From KACC-23026 sp963829575 (GTDB taxonomy: Bacteria; Bacillota; Bacilli; Bacillales; Sporolactobacillaceae), in the NCBI GenBank assembly GCA_963829575.1, contig CAWHJF010000012.1, positions 124,001-188,000 on the forward strand: 64,000 nt of DNA. Direction: 5' to 3'. The translations under genes were made by a program, and so were the position numbers. This document shows, piece by piece, positions 23,146 through 32,265 of the stretch (position 1 is its first letter; every line of letters begins with the position of its first letter). The notes under the pieces were generated by a model that searched no databases, was not told where the DNA came from, and saw only the letters and a program-made list of their open reading frames with translations.

Positions 23146-26088
23146 ATGCCCAATCATCGATCAAGACAAGAACGCCATGATGCAAAAATAAGGAATAAAG
23201 CTAAAGGAAAGAAAAAAGGCCACATCATCAAAAAAATTAGTGCTGTCTTGTGTATACTTATCGGACTTGGTATTGTCTGTGGCGGTATTGCTGTAGGTGT
23301 GACGATCCATCGTGCACCACCGCTTAACCCGGCAAAGCTTAACACGCCTATGGCAACCCAGTTTTATGACAAAAACGACAAAATGATTCACACCGTGTTT
23401 AATCAGCATTCCTCTATAAAGGTCAATATTAAAAATGTGCCACCGCTTATGAAGAAGGCGGTCATCTCGGTTGAAGACCGCCATTTTTACCATCAGTTCG
23501 GCATCGCGCCTATCCGTATTATAGAAGCTACCTTCACTGATCTATTAAAGGGAAGGCTGGCTCAGGGGGCAAGTACAATTGATCAACAAGTCATCAAAAG
23601 AGACTTTTTATCTTCTAAAAAAACATTTATCCGGAAAATTCAAGGAGCTTGGTTAGCCATTCAGTTGGACCGCCATTATACAAAAGATCAGATTCTGCAA
23701 ATGTACCTCAACCAAGTTTATTATGGAGAAGGTGCATACGGAATTGGAAGAGCATCGGAAGTTTATTTCGGGACAAATAACCTTGCCAAATTAAACCTAT
23801 CCCAAATGGCATTGTTGGCTGGGTTGCCAAATCTACCATCAGCCGACGATCCCTATACGCATCCGAAGAACGCGGAAAAACGACGTGATGTCGTTTTGAA
23901 GGCGATGGTCAAAAATGGAGTCATTACGAAACAACAGGAAGAAAAAGCAGCATCCAAACCAATTAAAAGTTTATTGGTGCCTCCCAAACAGAGAAATCAA
24001 CAATCGTCTAATTACTCGGGGGCATTTGTCAATATTGTTTATAATGAACTTGTCAAACAACGCCATATCATTTCAAGTAAGCAATTCCAAAATGGTGGTT
24101 TGAAAATTTATCTAACAATGGATCCTGACGCCCAAAAAGAAGTCTATAATTTGCAGCACTCAAACGTTCTGGGTTATCCCGATAACTATTTTAATAGCGC
24201 CATAACCGTGACGGATACACCGACCGGTGCGATTCGAGCGGTCGGTGGTGGGCGTCATTTTACTAACTACTTGAGCGGTGTTAACTATGCAACGGCTAAG
24301 TCTGACATCGGTTCTACGGCAAAACCTTTCGCCGATTACGGTCCAGCTATTGAGTATTTAAAATGGCCGACTTCTCATGAAGTTAATGATAATCCATACC
24401 ACTGGCCAGCATCATTGGGCGGTGGGTCTCTACATGACTGGGACAATAAATACCAAGGAAAAATGACAATAAGAAAAGCGCTTTATGAGTCCCGGAATAT
24501 TCCGGCTGCCAAAACGATGCTCAAGGTTGGAAAAAATAAAGCAACATCTTTTGCGAGTAAACTCGGTATTATGGTCAAAAATCCAGTTCCTGGTACTTTT
24601 GCGATCGGCAGCTATAAACCTGGCGCTTCTCCTTTACAGATGGCAGGTGCTTATGCTGCATTCGGTAACCAAGGGGTTTATCATAAACCGTACGCTGTTC
24701 GAAAAATTGTTTTCCCAGACGGTAAAACAATGACGTTCAATCACAAGTCGGTGCACGCTATGCACAAGTATACGGCTTATATGATTACCGATATGTTAAA
24801 ATCAGTGATCCAAAACCCCAGAGGGACGGCACACCATATTTTGGGGCAGAGCCTTCCTTCCAAAATTCCAGTTGCAGGAAAGTCGGGATCCGTTGGTTTA
24901 AATAAAAAATATCATGCCACTTATGATCGGCCTCTTCGAGAAGAGTGGTTTGTCGGTTACACACCGCAATATTCAATCTCGGTCTGGACGGGTTATTCTA
25001 AAGTCATGCATCACGGTAAACCATACTACGTTAAAGGCGGACAACACTCTGCTGGTATAGCCCAGGAAACGTTCTTGAAAGTGATCAATCACATTTCCGG
25101 CAAGAATGTACCCGATTGGAAGATGCCAAATTCTGTTGTGAGCGTTCCGATTGAAAAAAATACGGGTAAACGCGCTAGCAAGTACACCCCGAAAAGCGAC
25201 ATTATCAATGCGCTTTTTGTAAAAGGAACAAAGCCAACACACGTATCAACCAAATATCTAAAATTAAATACACCATCGAATCTGCAGGCAAAATACAATA
25301 ATAAACAAAAAAACATTACTCTAACCTGGAACGATCCGAAAGGTAAGAATATCGAATTTAAAGTGAGCGACTCGATCAACGGTCAAAATATGCAAACACT
25401 CGGAACCACTAAGACGAAGAGTCTTGTGGTTAATAACCCGAAACCAGGTTCCACCTATCAATTCGAAGTCACGGCCGTTAAAGGAAATAAAAAAAGCAGT
25501 ACGGCAAAAACAAGCGTCGTCGTGCCAAGTGCTAAATTGATACCGCCGAGCGGTGTAAATGCCATATATGACAAACAAAATAATAGGATTGTTGTTAAAT
25601 GGAATGATCCTCAAAACCAAAATCAGAATGTGGATTTCCAGGTCGCCTACTCGGTTGATGGTAGCCCGATGAAAACGGTCGGAACAACAAGCCATATGCA
25701 GGCTGTGATCAATCAACCGAAGCCTGGATCTACCTATACGATCCAAATTGTTGCTCAACAGGGTAACCAGCAAAGTGGTCCGGCAAAAACAAGCGTCAAC
25801 GTGACAAACGTCAAATTGGTACCGCCGAGCGGTGTAAATGCTATGTATGACAAACAAAATAATAGAATTGTTGTTAAATGGAATGATCCTCAAGACCAAA
25901 ATCAGAATGTGGATTTTCAGGTCACCTACTCGGTTGATGGTAGCCCGATGAAAACGATCGGAACGACGAGCCATATGCAGGCTGTGATCAATCAACCGAA
26001 GTCTGGATCTACCTATACGATCCAAATTGTTGCTCAACATGGTAACCAGCAAAGTGATCCGGCGAAAACGAGAGTGAACGTGCCGTAG
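23146..26088 (+). CDS. Class A penicillin-binding protein with three FnIII repeats
   Basis: 980-aa bifunctional peptidoglycan synthase. A basic cytoplasmic start and one signal anchor (about residues 28-52) precede the GT51 glycosyltransferase with Glu110 in EDRHFYHQFG and the GASTIDQQ motif. The transpeptidase carries Ser390 (STAK), Ser449-Arg-Asn (SxN box) and Lys579-Ser-Gly (KTG-type box). The C-terminus has three fibronectin type III modules (about residues 705-790, 800-885, 893-980). The last two are nearly identical and arise from a 279-bp DNA duplication. The cap is extracellular. Confidence 0.95.
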   Translation: MPNHRSRQERHDAKIRNKAKGKKKGHIIKKISAVLCILIGLGIVCGGIAVGVTIHRAPPLNPAKLNTPMATQFYDKNDKMIHTVFNQHSSIKVNIKNVPPLMKKAVISVEDRHFYHQFGIAPIRIIEATFTDLLKGRLAQGASTIDQQVIKRDFLSSKKTFIRKIQGAWLAIQLDRHYTKDQILQMYLNQVYYGEGAYGIGRASEVYFGTNNLAKLNLSQMALLAGLPNLPSADDPYTHPKNAEKRRDVVLKAMVKNGVITKQQEEKAASKPIKSLLVPPKQRNQQSSNYSGAFVNIVYNELVKQRHIISSKQFQNGGLKIYLTMDPDAQKEVYNLQHSNVLGYPDNYFNSAITVTDTPTGAIRAVGGGRHFTNYLSGVNYATAKSDIGSTAKPFADYGPAIEYLKWPTSHEVNDNPYHWPASLGGGSLHDWDNKYQGKMTIRKALYESRNIPAAKTMLKVGKNKATSFASKLGIMVKNPVPGTFAIGSYKPGASPLQMAGAYAAFGNQGVYHKPYAVRKIVFPDGKTMTFNHKSVHAMHKYTAYMITDMLKSVIQNPRGTAHHILGQSLPSKIPVAGKSGSVGLNKKYHATYDRPLREEWFVGYTPQYSISVWTGYSKVMHHGKPYYVKGGQHSAGIAQETFLKVINHISGKNVPDWKMPNSVVSVPIEKNTGKRASKYTPKSDIINALFVKGTKPTHVSTKYLKLNTPSNLQAKYNNKQKNITLTWNDPKGKNIEFKVSDSINGQNMQTLGTTKTKSLVVNNPKPGSTYQFEVTAVKGNKKSSTAKTSVVVPSAKLIPPSGVNAIYDKQNNRIVVKWNDPQNQNQNVDFQVAYSVDGSPMKTVGTTSHMQAVINQPKPGSTYTIQIVAQQGNQQSGPAKTSVNVTNVKLVPPSGVNAMYDKQNNRIVVKWNDPQDQNQNVDFQVTYSVDGSPMKTIGTTSHMQAVINQPKSGSTYTIQIVAQHGNQQSDPAKTRVNVP
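25540..26085 (+). repeat. Tandem 279-bp duplication inside the PBP gene
   Basis: ACCGCCGAGCGGTGTAAATG occurs at 25542 and again at 25821, and similarity continues through both units with only scattered changes. It encodes FnIII modules 2 and 3. Confidence 0.9.
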
Positions 26089-26177
26089 AATATTGGCGTA
26101 GAGGATCATCAACAGGAAAGCCGTCTTAAAGCCTTCCGGCAGCCATTCAGGTTCGTCAAAAGCAACAATAGTCTTCA

Positions 26178-26226
26178 AATAGAGTAGACGTGGCTTGAAA
26201 TAGCCACGTTTCTACTCTATTTTTAT
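26178..26226 (+). terminator. Terminator after the PBP gene
   Basis: AATAGAGTAGA...TCTACTCTATT outer stem with an inner CGTGGC / GCCACG stem, then TTTTATTTTT. The rest of the 26089-26443 gap holds no gene I can recognise. Confidence 0.8.
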
Positions 26227-26443
26227 TTTTATATGAGAAACGATTGAGTCTTTTTAAATAGGGATTGCTGATCGTGTTAAACGACCTCATTCAGGGGTTT
26301 TAAATCATGGGAGTTTTGGTCGGACGCTTATGGACCTGGCGACAGAAGTTAGCATTGGCTAGCCCTTTAATCAATTGTTATAGAAAACATATTGGATCTA
26401 TGATAGCATATACAACAATATAGAAAGAGGAAGTGACCCTTAA

Positions 26444-26800
26444 GTGATCAACATAACAATGCCAACACCAAGTGTTACCATTACCAAACAGAATAATCCA
26501 GAGCTAAGTAATATATATGGATTCACTGATTTTCATTTAATCCCTAGAGATAAGGGGGGGATTTTTCTATTTTATAACGAAAATGAGGAGCTATTGTTCG
26601 TCGGTAAAGCTAGGAAGTTAAGACCAAGAATCAAAAAACATTTTGAGGATAATGTATCCCCAATTAAAATGCATAGAGGTGAAGTGAGCAAAATAGCGGT
26701 TTGCACGATTGAAGACCCTGTGCATAGAGAGATTTATGAGACGTATATTATTAATGAACTCAAGGCAAAGTACAATGTAGACAAAGTATTTTTTAAGTGA
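26444..26800 (+). CDS. GIY-YIG nuclease-domain protein
   Basis: 118-aa protein with a single GIY-YIG fold like the N-terminus of UvrC: GIFLFYNENEELLFVGKARKL (variant GIY as GIF and YIG as FVG), catalytic Arg in RIKKHF and a late Glu in IYETYIINELK. Stand-alone GIY-YIG proteins of this size are common in Bacillus, with poorly known roles in DNA repair or turnover. It starts with GTG behind AGAGGAAG. A terminator follows. Confidence 0.82.
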   Translation: MINITMPTPSVTITKQNNPELSNIYGFTDFHLIPRDKGGIFLFYNENEELLFVGKARKLRPRIKKHFEDNVSPIKMHRGEVSKIAVCTIEDPVHREIYETYIINELKAKYNVDKVFFK

Positions 26801-26825
26801 AACGCGATCTCTTAAAAGCATTAAA

Positions 26826-26872
26826 AGCAATAAGTGCAGTCAGTTGACTACACCTATTGCTTTTTTTGTCTA
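26826..26872 (+). terminator. Terminator after the GIY-YIG gene
   Basis: AGCAATAAGTG.AGTCA / TGACT.CACCTATTGCT imperfect stem followed by T7. Confidence 0.82.
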
Positions 26873-26906
26873 AAAAAGCCGCTGAACAGTTGTTTGATTC
26901 AGTAGC

Positions 26907-27045
26907 TTAGCGATCAATAAACACTTGAATTTTCTCTCTTGTTTTTCGATCTTTGCTAACAACGTCCAATCCCTGATCCTTGTTAAAAGCCATAAAGCTG
27001 GGGATGCCAAAAACATTTAAATCACCGCATAAGCGAAATGAGTGA
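26907..27045 (-). pseudogene. Thioredoxin-like C-terminal remnant
   Basis: On the minus strand this reads GDLNVFGIPSFMAFNKDQGL and on to TREKIQVFIDR and a stop. GIPSF matches the cis-Pro loop and the rest the last helix of thioredoxin-fold proteins, but no CxxC half remains upstream. It appears fused by deletion to the universal-stress remnant beside it. Confidence 0.55.
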
Positions 27046-27223
27046 CTTGAATTGGCTTACCATGAGTTATAGGCCTAGGGCTATTTGAATGGTGATCCTT
27101 GACATAGACCACGGTGAAATGCGCGTCATTCTGTTTTGTAAGGCTTTCTGCTCTTTTTAGGACGCTCTAACTGCCTTCTAATCCGTCAAAAGCTAATAAA
27201 ATATGTGTCAAAATAGCACTCAT
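27040..27223 (-). pseudogene. Universal stress protein N-terminal remnant
   Basis: From an ATG at 27223 the minus strand reads ILLAFDGLEGS, an in-frame TAG, then VLKRAESLTKQNDAHFTVVY, matching the start of UspA proteins. It ends after about 60 codons. The early stop and missing C-terminus show it is dead. Confidence 0.6.
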
Positions 27224-27339
27224 AGTAGTGATTATCTCACTTATTTAAATAGATAGTTCTAAAGAATTTTCTTGGTTGCGCTTTAAATTTTGCGTGCATC
27301 ATCAAGGAAGATCAACCAAGAAAAATGATATATTTGGAA

Positions 27340-27376
27340 AACGAAAAGCACCTGCGGGTTAAAAACCGCAGGTGCT
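27340..27376 (-). terminator. Terminator of the APC permease gene
   Basis: Perfect stem AGCACCTGCGG / CCGCAGGTGCT with an 8-base loop; on the minus strand it is followed by TTTTCG. Confidence 0.8.
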
Positions 27377-27438
27377 AAATTGGTTAACATTTTAGGTTCA
27401 TCTTACTAAAAAGCGTTGGCGTAACCTTAAACTTTTCC

Positions 27439-29061
27439 TTAAACGTTTTGAATAACCTCTGCGTCTTCATCGTCATCCGTGTCGAATTCCGGCTTTTTAA
27501 GTGCGCTGTTAACACCCCAATAATAAAGGATAATTGCACCTACAGCCACAATCAACGAATCCCATGGACCCGCAATCAAAGCGTGAACATTACCTTGGGC
27601 ATCTTTAGGACCAAACGATCCAATACGGGTCATGACGAAAATGAAGATGTAGTACACAATCAACCACAATGCGGATTTCCAATCTTCTTTAAGTTTGGCA
27701 CGCGTTTCTTTATTACGATCCATAAAGGCAAAGTAAAGAATTAAAGAACCGAGTGTCATCGTAATGAGAAGGGCATCCGTTGTAAATCCAGACCAATAAA
27801 TAATCCATGTTGCAAAAATGAAGGCAAGTGGTGATAGAATTTGCCAGCCAGCAAGCTTGAATGGACGATTTAAATCAGGATTTGATTTGCGTAAAGACGC
27901 CTGTGAAATCGGTCCAATCATATAAGTCATAACGGTTGCGGATGTCACCGCGTTGATTAGAACGCCCCAGCTACTGAAATTAAAAGCACCCCAGTTCGGG
28001 AGAATCCAGGCAATGGATAGAATCAAGGATAACCAAACGGCTCCGCGAGGAATCCCTGTGCGTGAATTCACTTTGCCAAAAATGGAATAGAAGATTCCTT
28101 TTTTCGCCCAGGCAAAGATGACACGAGACGTACCGGCCATATAGACGTTACCTGTTCCAGATGGCGAAATAACAGCATCCACATACACGAGGTTAACAAG
28201 CCAAACAATCCCTAGAGCCTTCGCAATATCTGCATAAGGTTGATCAAATGAAATGTTAGCCCAGCCGTTTTTCAAAACTTCAGCGGGTACTGCACCAATA
28301 AATGCGAATTGAAGTAACAAGTATAAGACCGCACCAATAAGGACTGATAAGAGAATCGCCCATGGAATGTCACGCTGTGGATTGCGCGCTTCAGCACCAA
28401 AGTCAACCGACTGCCGGAATCCAAGGAAGGAGAATACAATCCCTGCACCTGCCACAGCGGTCATAACACCGTGAAGCCCTCCAGGTGAAGCCCCACCATG
28501 TGTAAAGTTGCTGACATGTGCATGTGTTAGTAAAATAATGATGATTAGAATTGGAACAATAAATTTGAACAACGTGATAATGGTGTTAACCTTACCGAAA
28601 AAATTAACGCTCCAATAGTTAATTAGGAAGAACACAGCCAATAAAGCAATTTGGACTAAGATTCCTAAAAAAGATGGGCTTCCGCTTTTATCCGCGAGTG
28701 CCGGCCACCAACCGGTTGCATACTCACGAAACGCATCTGTTTCGACACCAGCAACACTGGAATAGGCGAGCATAGACGCAAACCCAGCCAACCAGCCTGT
28801 CATTGAACCATGCGTGTAGCCAGGGTAACGGACAAATCCACCTGCACGTGGCAATGCAGCTGCCAGTTCCCCATAAACTAAACCAATTAATAATACGGCA
28901 ATGGCTCCAAACAACCACGCGAGCCAAGCTAAATTTCCTGCATAGTGCGCCCCTTTCATTGCACCGAATAGCCATCCTGAACCAATGATGGAACCGACAC
29001 CTAGAAAGGTAAGGTCGAGCAGGCCGAGACTCTTTTTGAAACCCCCATTATTTCCTGCCAT
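27439..29061 (-). CDS. APC-family amino acid permease
   Basis: 540-aa membrane transporter of the amino acid-polyamine-organocation superfamily, with about 12 to 13 membrane helices. The first helix carries the unwound substrate motif GVGSIIGSGWLFG, and RAGGFVRYPGY and SFLGFRQSVDFGAEARNPQRDIP in the cytoplasmic loops are typical. Probably imports an amino acid by proton symport; substrate cannot be fixed from sequence. The start ATG has AGAGGGGA upstream. It is divergent from the L-serine dehydratase gene; the shared 307-base spacer (29062-29368) is very AT-rich and should hold both promoters. Serine transport is a possible but unproven link. Confidence 0.9.
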   Translation of the reverse strand: MAGNNGGFKKSLGLLDLTFLGVGSIIGSGWLFGAMKGAHYAGNLAWLAWLFGAIAVLLIGLVYGELAAALPRAGGFVRYPGYTHGSMTGWLAGFASMLAYSSVAGVETDAFREYATGWWPALADKSGSPSFLGILVQIALLAVFFLINYWSVNFFGKVNTIITLFKFIVPILIIIILLTHAHVSNFTHGGASPGGLHGVMTAVAGAGIVFSFLGFRQSVDFGAEARNPQRDIPWAILLSVLIGAVLYLLLQFAFIGAVPAEVLKNGWANISFDQPYADIAKALGIVWLVNLVYVDAVISPSGTGNVYMAGTSRVIFAWAKKGIFYSIFGKVNSRTGIPRGAVWLSLILSIAWILPNWGAFNFSSWGVLINAVTSATVMTYMIGPISQASLRKSNPDLNRPFKLAGWQILSPLAFIFATWIIYWSGFTTDALLITMTLGSLILYFAFMDRNKETRAKLKEDWKSALWLIVYYIFIFVMTRIGSFGPKDAQGNVHALIAGPWDSLIVAVGAIILYYWGVNSALKKPEFDTDDDEDAEVIQNV

Positions 29062-29368
29062 AAAACGTCCCCTCTCTTTTGTAAAAGTTAAAAAATTATA
29101 ACAATGAATATATTATAAATATATATTCGAATAAAGCCAACCATTAGTACCAATTTTTCGACATTTTTTATTTTTATAAAGAAATTATTGAGAATTCATA
29201 ACAAAGGAGAAAAAGATAAGAATGGACATGCCCTCAATAAAACATTTACGAAGTTTTAATTCGAATCGGTATATTTCCTTATTAACTATAAGTGGTTTCA
29301 TTGTTAAACTAAGGGGGACGGTTCTCTTAGATTGATGAAACGTTTACCGATGAAAGGGGAAAGTGAAC

Positions 29369-30931
29369 ATGTCTTTTAAAAGTTTAAAAGAACTAATTGA
29401 GCTTTCAAAAAAAGAGCATATAACAATTTCTCAATTGATGATTATAACGGAAGTGGAACAAAGGGGTTATTCGAAAGAGAAAATCCTTGAAGAAATGGCC
29501 AAGCAATTCACAGTAATGGAAGAAGCGGTGCGTCAAGGAACACGTCATGCTGTGATGTCACGCACAGGCTTAACCGGTGGAGATGGCCACCGGCTTTACC
29601 AATATGCCGAAATCGGAAATTCCTTTGTTAACCCATCCTCACTGCGGGTTACGGCGAATGCGCTCGCGGTCTCAGAGGTCAACGCGGCGATGGGGCGGAT
29701 TGTTGCGACACCGACTGCAGGTTCAGCGGGAATTTTACCAGCTGTTCTTGTGCATGCCCTTGATAGTGGGAAATGGACACGAGATCAAATTGTCGAGTCT
29801 ATGTTCACGGCTTCTGCTCTCGGTTTGGTAATCGCTAATATTGCGTCGATTTCGGGAGCAGCAGGTGGATGTCAGGCTGAAATAGGCTCTGCAACAGCAA
29901 TGGCTGCGGGTACGCTTGTCGAACTTGCAGGCGGAACACCTGAACAAGTTGGCCATGCCGTGGGGATTGCTTTAAAGAATTCGCTTGGCTTGGTATGTGA
30001 TCCAGTTGCAGGGTTGGTTGAAATTCCGTGCATCACGCGTAATGGACTACATGCCCTAACAGCACAAGCCGCAGCAGATATGGCGTTAGCGGGGGTTAAC
30101 AGTGTCATTCCTCCGGATGAAGTCATTCAAGTGATGCATGAAGTAGGACAGCATATGCCGGAATCGTTGCGAGAAACAGGAATAGGCGGCCTAGCCGGAA
30201 CTCCAACAGGGAAAACGTTAAAAGAAACCATTTTTGGAGAGAGTGGCAATTCCTGTGCACCAGCCAAATATCAAAGTGCCTATGAAATTATCGGCCCTGT
30301 GATGGTAGGCCCTTCTAGCTCCCACACAGCTGGAGCTGTACGAATTGGAAACATTGCCCACCAGCTCTTAAATGAGAAACCCCTCTATGCGAAGTTCTCA
30401 TTGATGGGCTCTTTTGCCAGAACTTATCAAGGGCACGGGACCGACCTAGCCCTTTTAGCAGGTGTACTCGGATTAACGACAATGGATCACGCGATTCCGG
30501 ATGCCAAAAAAGTAGCTGAGGAAAATGACTTACACTACGAGTTTACGAAGCGAGTGCTTGGAAGCTACCACCCGAATACGGTTCTGATTGAGTTAGCAGG
30601 GGCATCAAAGCGGGTAAAGGTATTAGCGAGTTCTTTAGGCGGGGGTAAAGTGGAGGTCCAAGAGTTTGAAGATTTTCCGTTAAAGTTTAGTGGAGAACGT
30701 CCAACATTGGTTATCCGCCACACTGACCAAAAGGGAGCCATTGCTAAATTATCAGGGTTCCTTCAAGAAAAAGGACTTAATATTGCTCGAATGGCGAATG
30801 AACGTTCTAAAATCAATGGACCTGCCATTACGATCTGCGTAGTGGACAATGAGGTAGACCAAAGTCTCTTGGATATGCTAAAAAAGGAGATTTCGTTTGT
30901 TGAGGATATTCTTCTCGTTCAAACCGTGTAA
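29369..30931 (+). CDS. L-serine dehydratase, single chain with alpha-then-beta order
   Basis: Iron-sulfur L-serine deaminase converting serine to pyruvate and ammonia, 520 aa. The first about 290 residues are the alpha domain, with Fe-S cysteines in GGCQAEIGSA, LVCDPVAGLVEIPC and a serine-binding GPSSSHTAG-type loop at the start of the beta part (about residue 310). The chain ends with an ACT-like domain (residues about 450-520). Bacillus encodes alpha and beta as two genes and E. coli SdaA is beta-alpha, so this is the reverse fusion order. Start: ATG 9 bases after AAGGGG; a GTG two codons earlier is too close. Confidence 0.9.
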   Translation: MSFKSLKELIELSKKEHITISQLMIITEVEQRGYSKEKILEEMAKQFTVMEEAVRQGTRHAVMSRTGLTGGDGHRLYQYAEIGNSFVNPSSLRVTANALAVSEVNAAMGRIVATPTAGSAGILPAVLVHALDSGKWTRDQIVESMFTASALGLVIANIASISGAAGGCQAEIGSATAMAAGTLVELAGGTPEQVGHAVGIALKNSLGLVCDPVAGLVEIPCITRNGLHALTAQAAADMALAGVNSVIPPDEVIQVMHEVGQHMPESLRETGIGGLAGTPTGKTLKETIFGESGNSCAPAKYQSAYEIIGPVMVGPSSSHTAGAVRIGNIAHQLLNEKPLYAKFSLMGSFARTYQGHGTDLALLAGVLGLTTMDHAIPDAKKVAEENDLHYEFTKRVLGSYHPNTVLIELAGASKRVKVLASSLGGGKVEVQEFEDFPLKFSGERPTLVIRHTDQKGAIAKLSGFLQEKGLNIARMANERSKINGPAITICVVDNEVDQSLLDMLKKEISFVEDILLVQTV

Positions 30932-31035
30932 AGTAGGTCTAAGCGATTACGGATCTTTGCGAGGAAACCATTTTAAAGAGGCTGACCCCATGGTCCGCCT
31001 CTTTAACTTTTGCTTTATATGAAATGAGTCATCCT

Positions 31036-32265
31036 TTATCCGCCAGTATTCTTGAAACGAACGGTTTTATCCCAAACAGGGACACCTTGATCCTTTTTTA
31101 ATTTAAGTTGATAGTAAAGGCCTCTAAACAATAGAATCAACCAAAGTTGCGAATACGTGAAATACATCAAAACGGAGATGAACAAATCTCTCGGTTCAAT
31201 TTTTTTATCAATAACTTGTGCGGTAATCAATTGAATAAAATAGATAAGCCATGATTCGAACCAAAGAATGAGTAACGGAACGGTATCAATACTATTAACT
31301 TTACCGAATAGTCCTAGTACGAACCAAACATCGGATGTGAGTAAGAAAAATACAAAACAAATGTAAATAACGAGTAGTTGAAAGGAATGGATAAAATTCC
31401 TTCCAAAGAAGAACTTTGGTTGTTTTAGAGTTTTCCAGATTAGATAGAGATTTCCTTGCATCCACCGAGTGCGTTGTTTGATCCAAACCCGGATGTTTTC
31501 TGGTTCTTGCTCCCAAGTTCTGGCTTCTGGAACAATGGGAAGTAAACCGCCCTGTTGAGTCAGCGATAAGGTAAGATCTGCATCTTCGGCTAATGCGTAA
31601 GGATCATATCCGCCGGCCTTCATTAAGGCCTCACGTCTGACTAGCATATTTGTACCCGTTAAGGAACCGAGTTTGAAGAGTTTCCATCTACCTGCTTGCA
31701 TTAAGAGTTGAAAAGAAGAAAACTCCAAAGCAATCATGCGGGTGAGGAAGTTTGTATTTTCATTGATGGTTTTAACATAGCCAACGGCCCCAACCGCTTT
31801 TGGAACCGTTTCGGCGGCTTCTACGAGTCGTTGAAGTGACTCTGGTTCTGGCTGATTATCTGCATCATAGACACAAATATAGTCCGAGTGAGAGATGGAT
31901 AATCCATAATTTAAGACTCTAGATTTTCCTTTTGGACTCCCAGTCGGAACTAAAATATGATGCAGCGTTTCAAAGCTTGCTTCATAGAAACTGGCAATTG
32001 CTGCCGTCTCATCTTGAGAGTTATCATTTAGTATATAAATATCTAATTTTCCAGGGTACTGAAGTTTGCTCATAGCATGCAACGTGTCGGCAAGAACCAC
32101 GCCCTCATTGTGAGCAGGGATGAGTACCGATACACTTGGGTAATTTTCTAAGTTGACCCGTTCTCTTTTTTGGCCACGAAAAAAAGCTCCAGCAATCGTA
32201 AGGACAGAATAATAGAATAAAAGGACCCAAAAGCAAATTGAAATAGCGGTCAGGATTAGATTCAT
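31036..32265 (-). CDS. Family 2 membrane glycosyltransferase (YdaM-like)
   Basis: 409-aa processive-type GT2 with one N-terminal helix (about residues 4-25) and three or more C-terminal helices. Catalytic motifs: LIPAHNEG and ILNDNSQD nucleotide binding, YDADNQ (DxD), GTNMLVRR, AEDADLTL and QRTRWMQGN (QxxRW). Such enzymes make extracellular polysaccharide. The ATG at 32265 follows AGGGGG by 6-7 bases; the longer frame is not supported. It overlaps its upstream partner by 4 bases, giving a two-gene operon resembling ydaK-ydaM of B. subtilis exopolysaccharide, but ydaL and ydaN equivalents are missing here. Confidence 0.9.
   Translation of the reverse strand: MNLILTAISICFWVLLFYYSVLTIAGAFFRGQKRERVNLENYPSVSVLIPAHNEGVVLADTLHAMSKLQYPGKLDIYILNDNSQDETAAIASFYEASFETLHHILVPTGSPKGKSRVLNYGLSISHSDYICVYDADNQPEPESLQRLVEAAETVPKAVGAVGYVKTINENTNFLTRMIALEFSSFQLLMQAGRWKLFKLGSLTGTNMLVRREALMKAGGYDPYALAEDADLTLSLTQQGGLLPIVPEARTWEQEPENIRVWIKQRTRWMQGNLYLIWKTLKQPKFFFGRNFIHSFQLLVIYICFVFFLLTSDVWFVLGLFGKVNSIDTVPLLILWFESWLIYFIQLITAQVIDKKIEPRDLFISVLMYFTYSQLWLILLFRGLYYQLKLKKDQGVPVWDKTVRFKNTGG

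Noticed and set aside
25321..26178. Long open minus-strand frame opposite the PBP repeats
   Set aside because: Antisense to strongly supported PBP and FnIII codons and made of the same repeats; no ribosome site or family signature.
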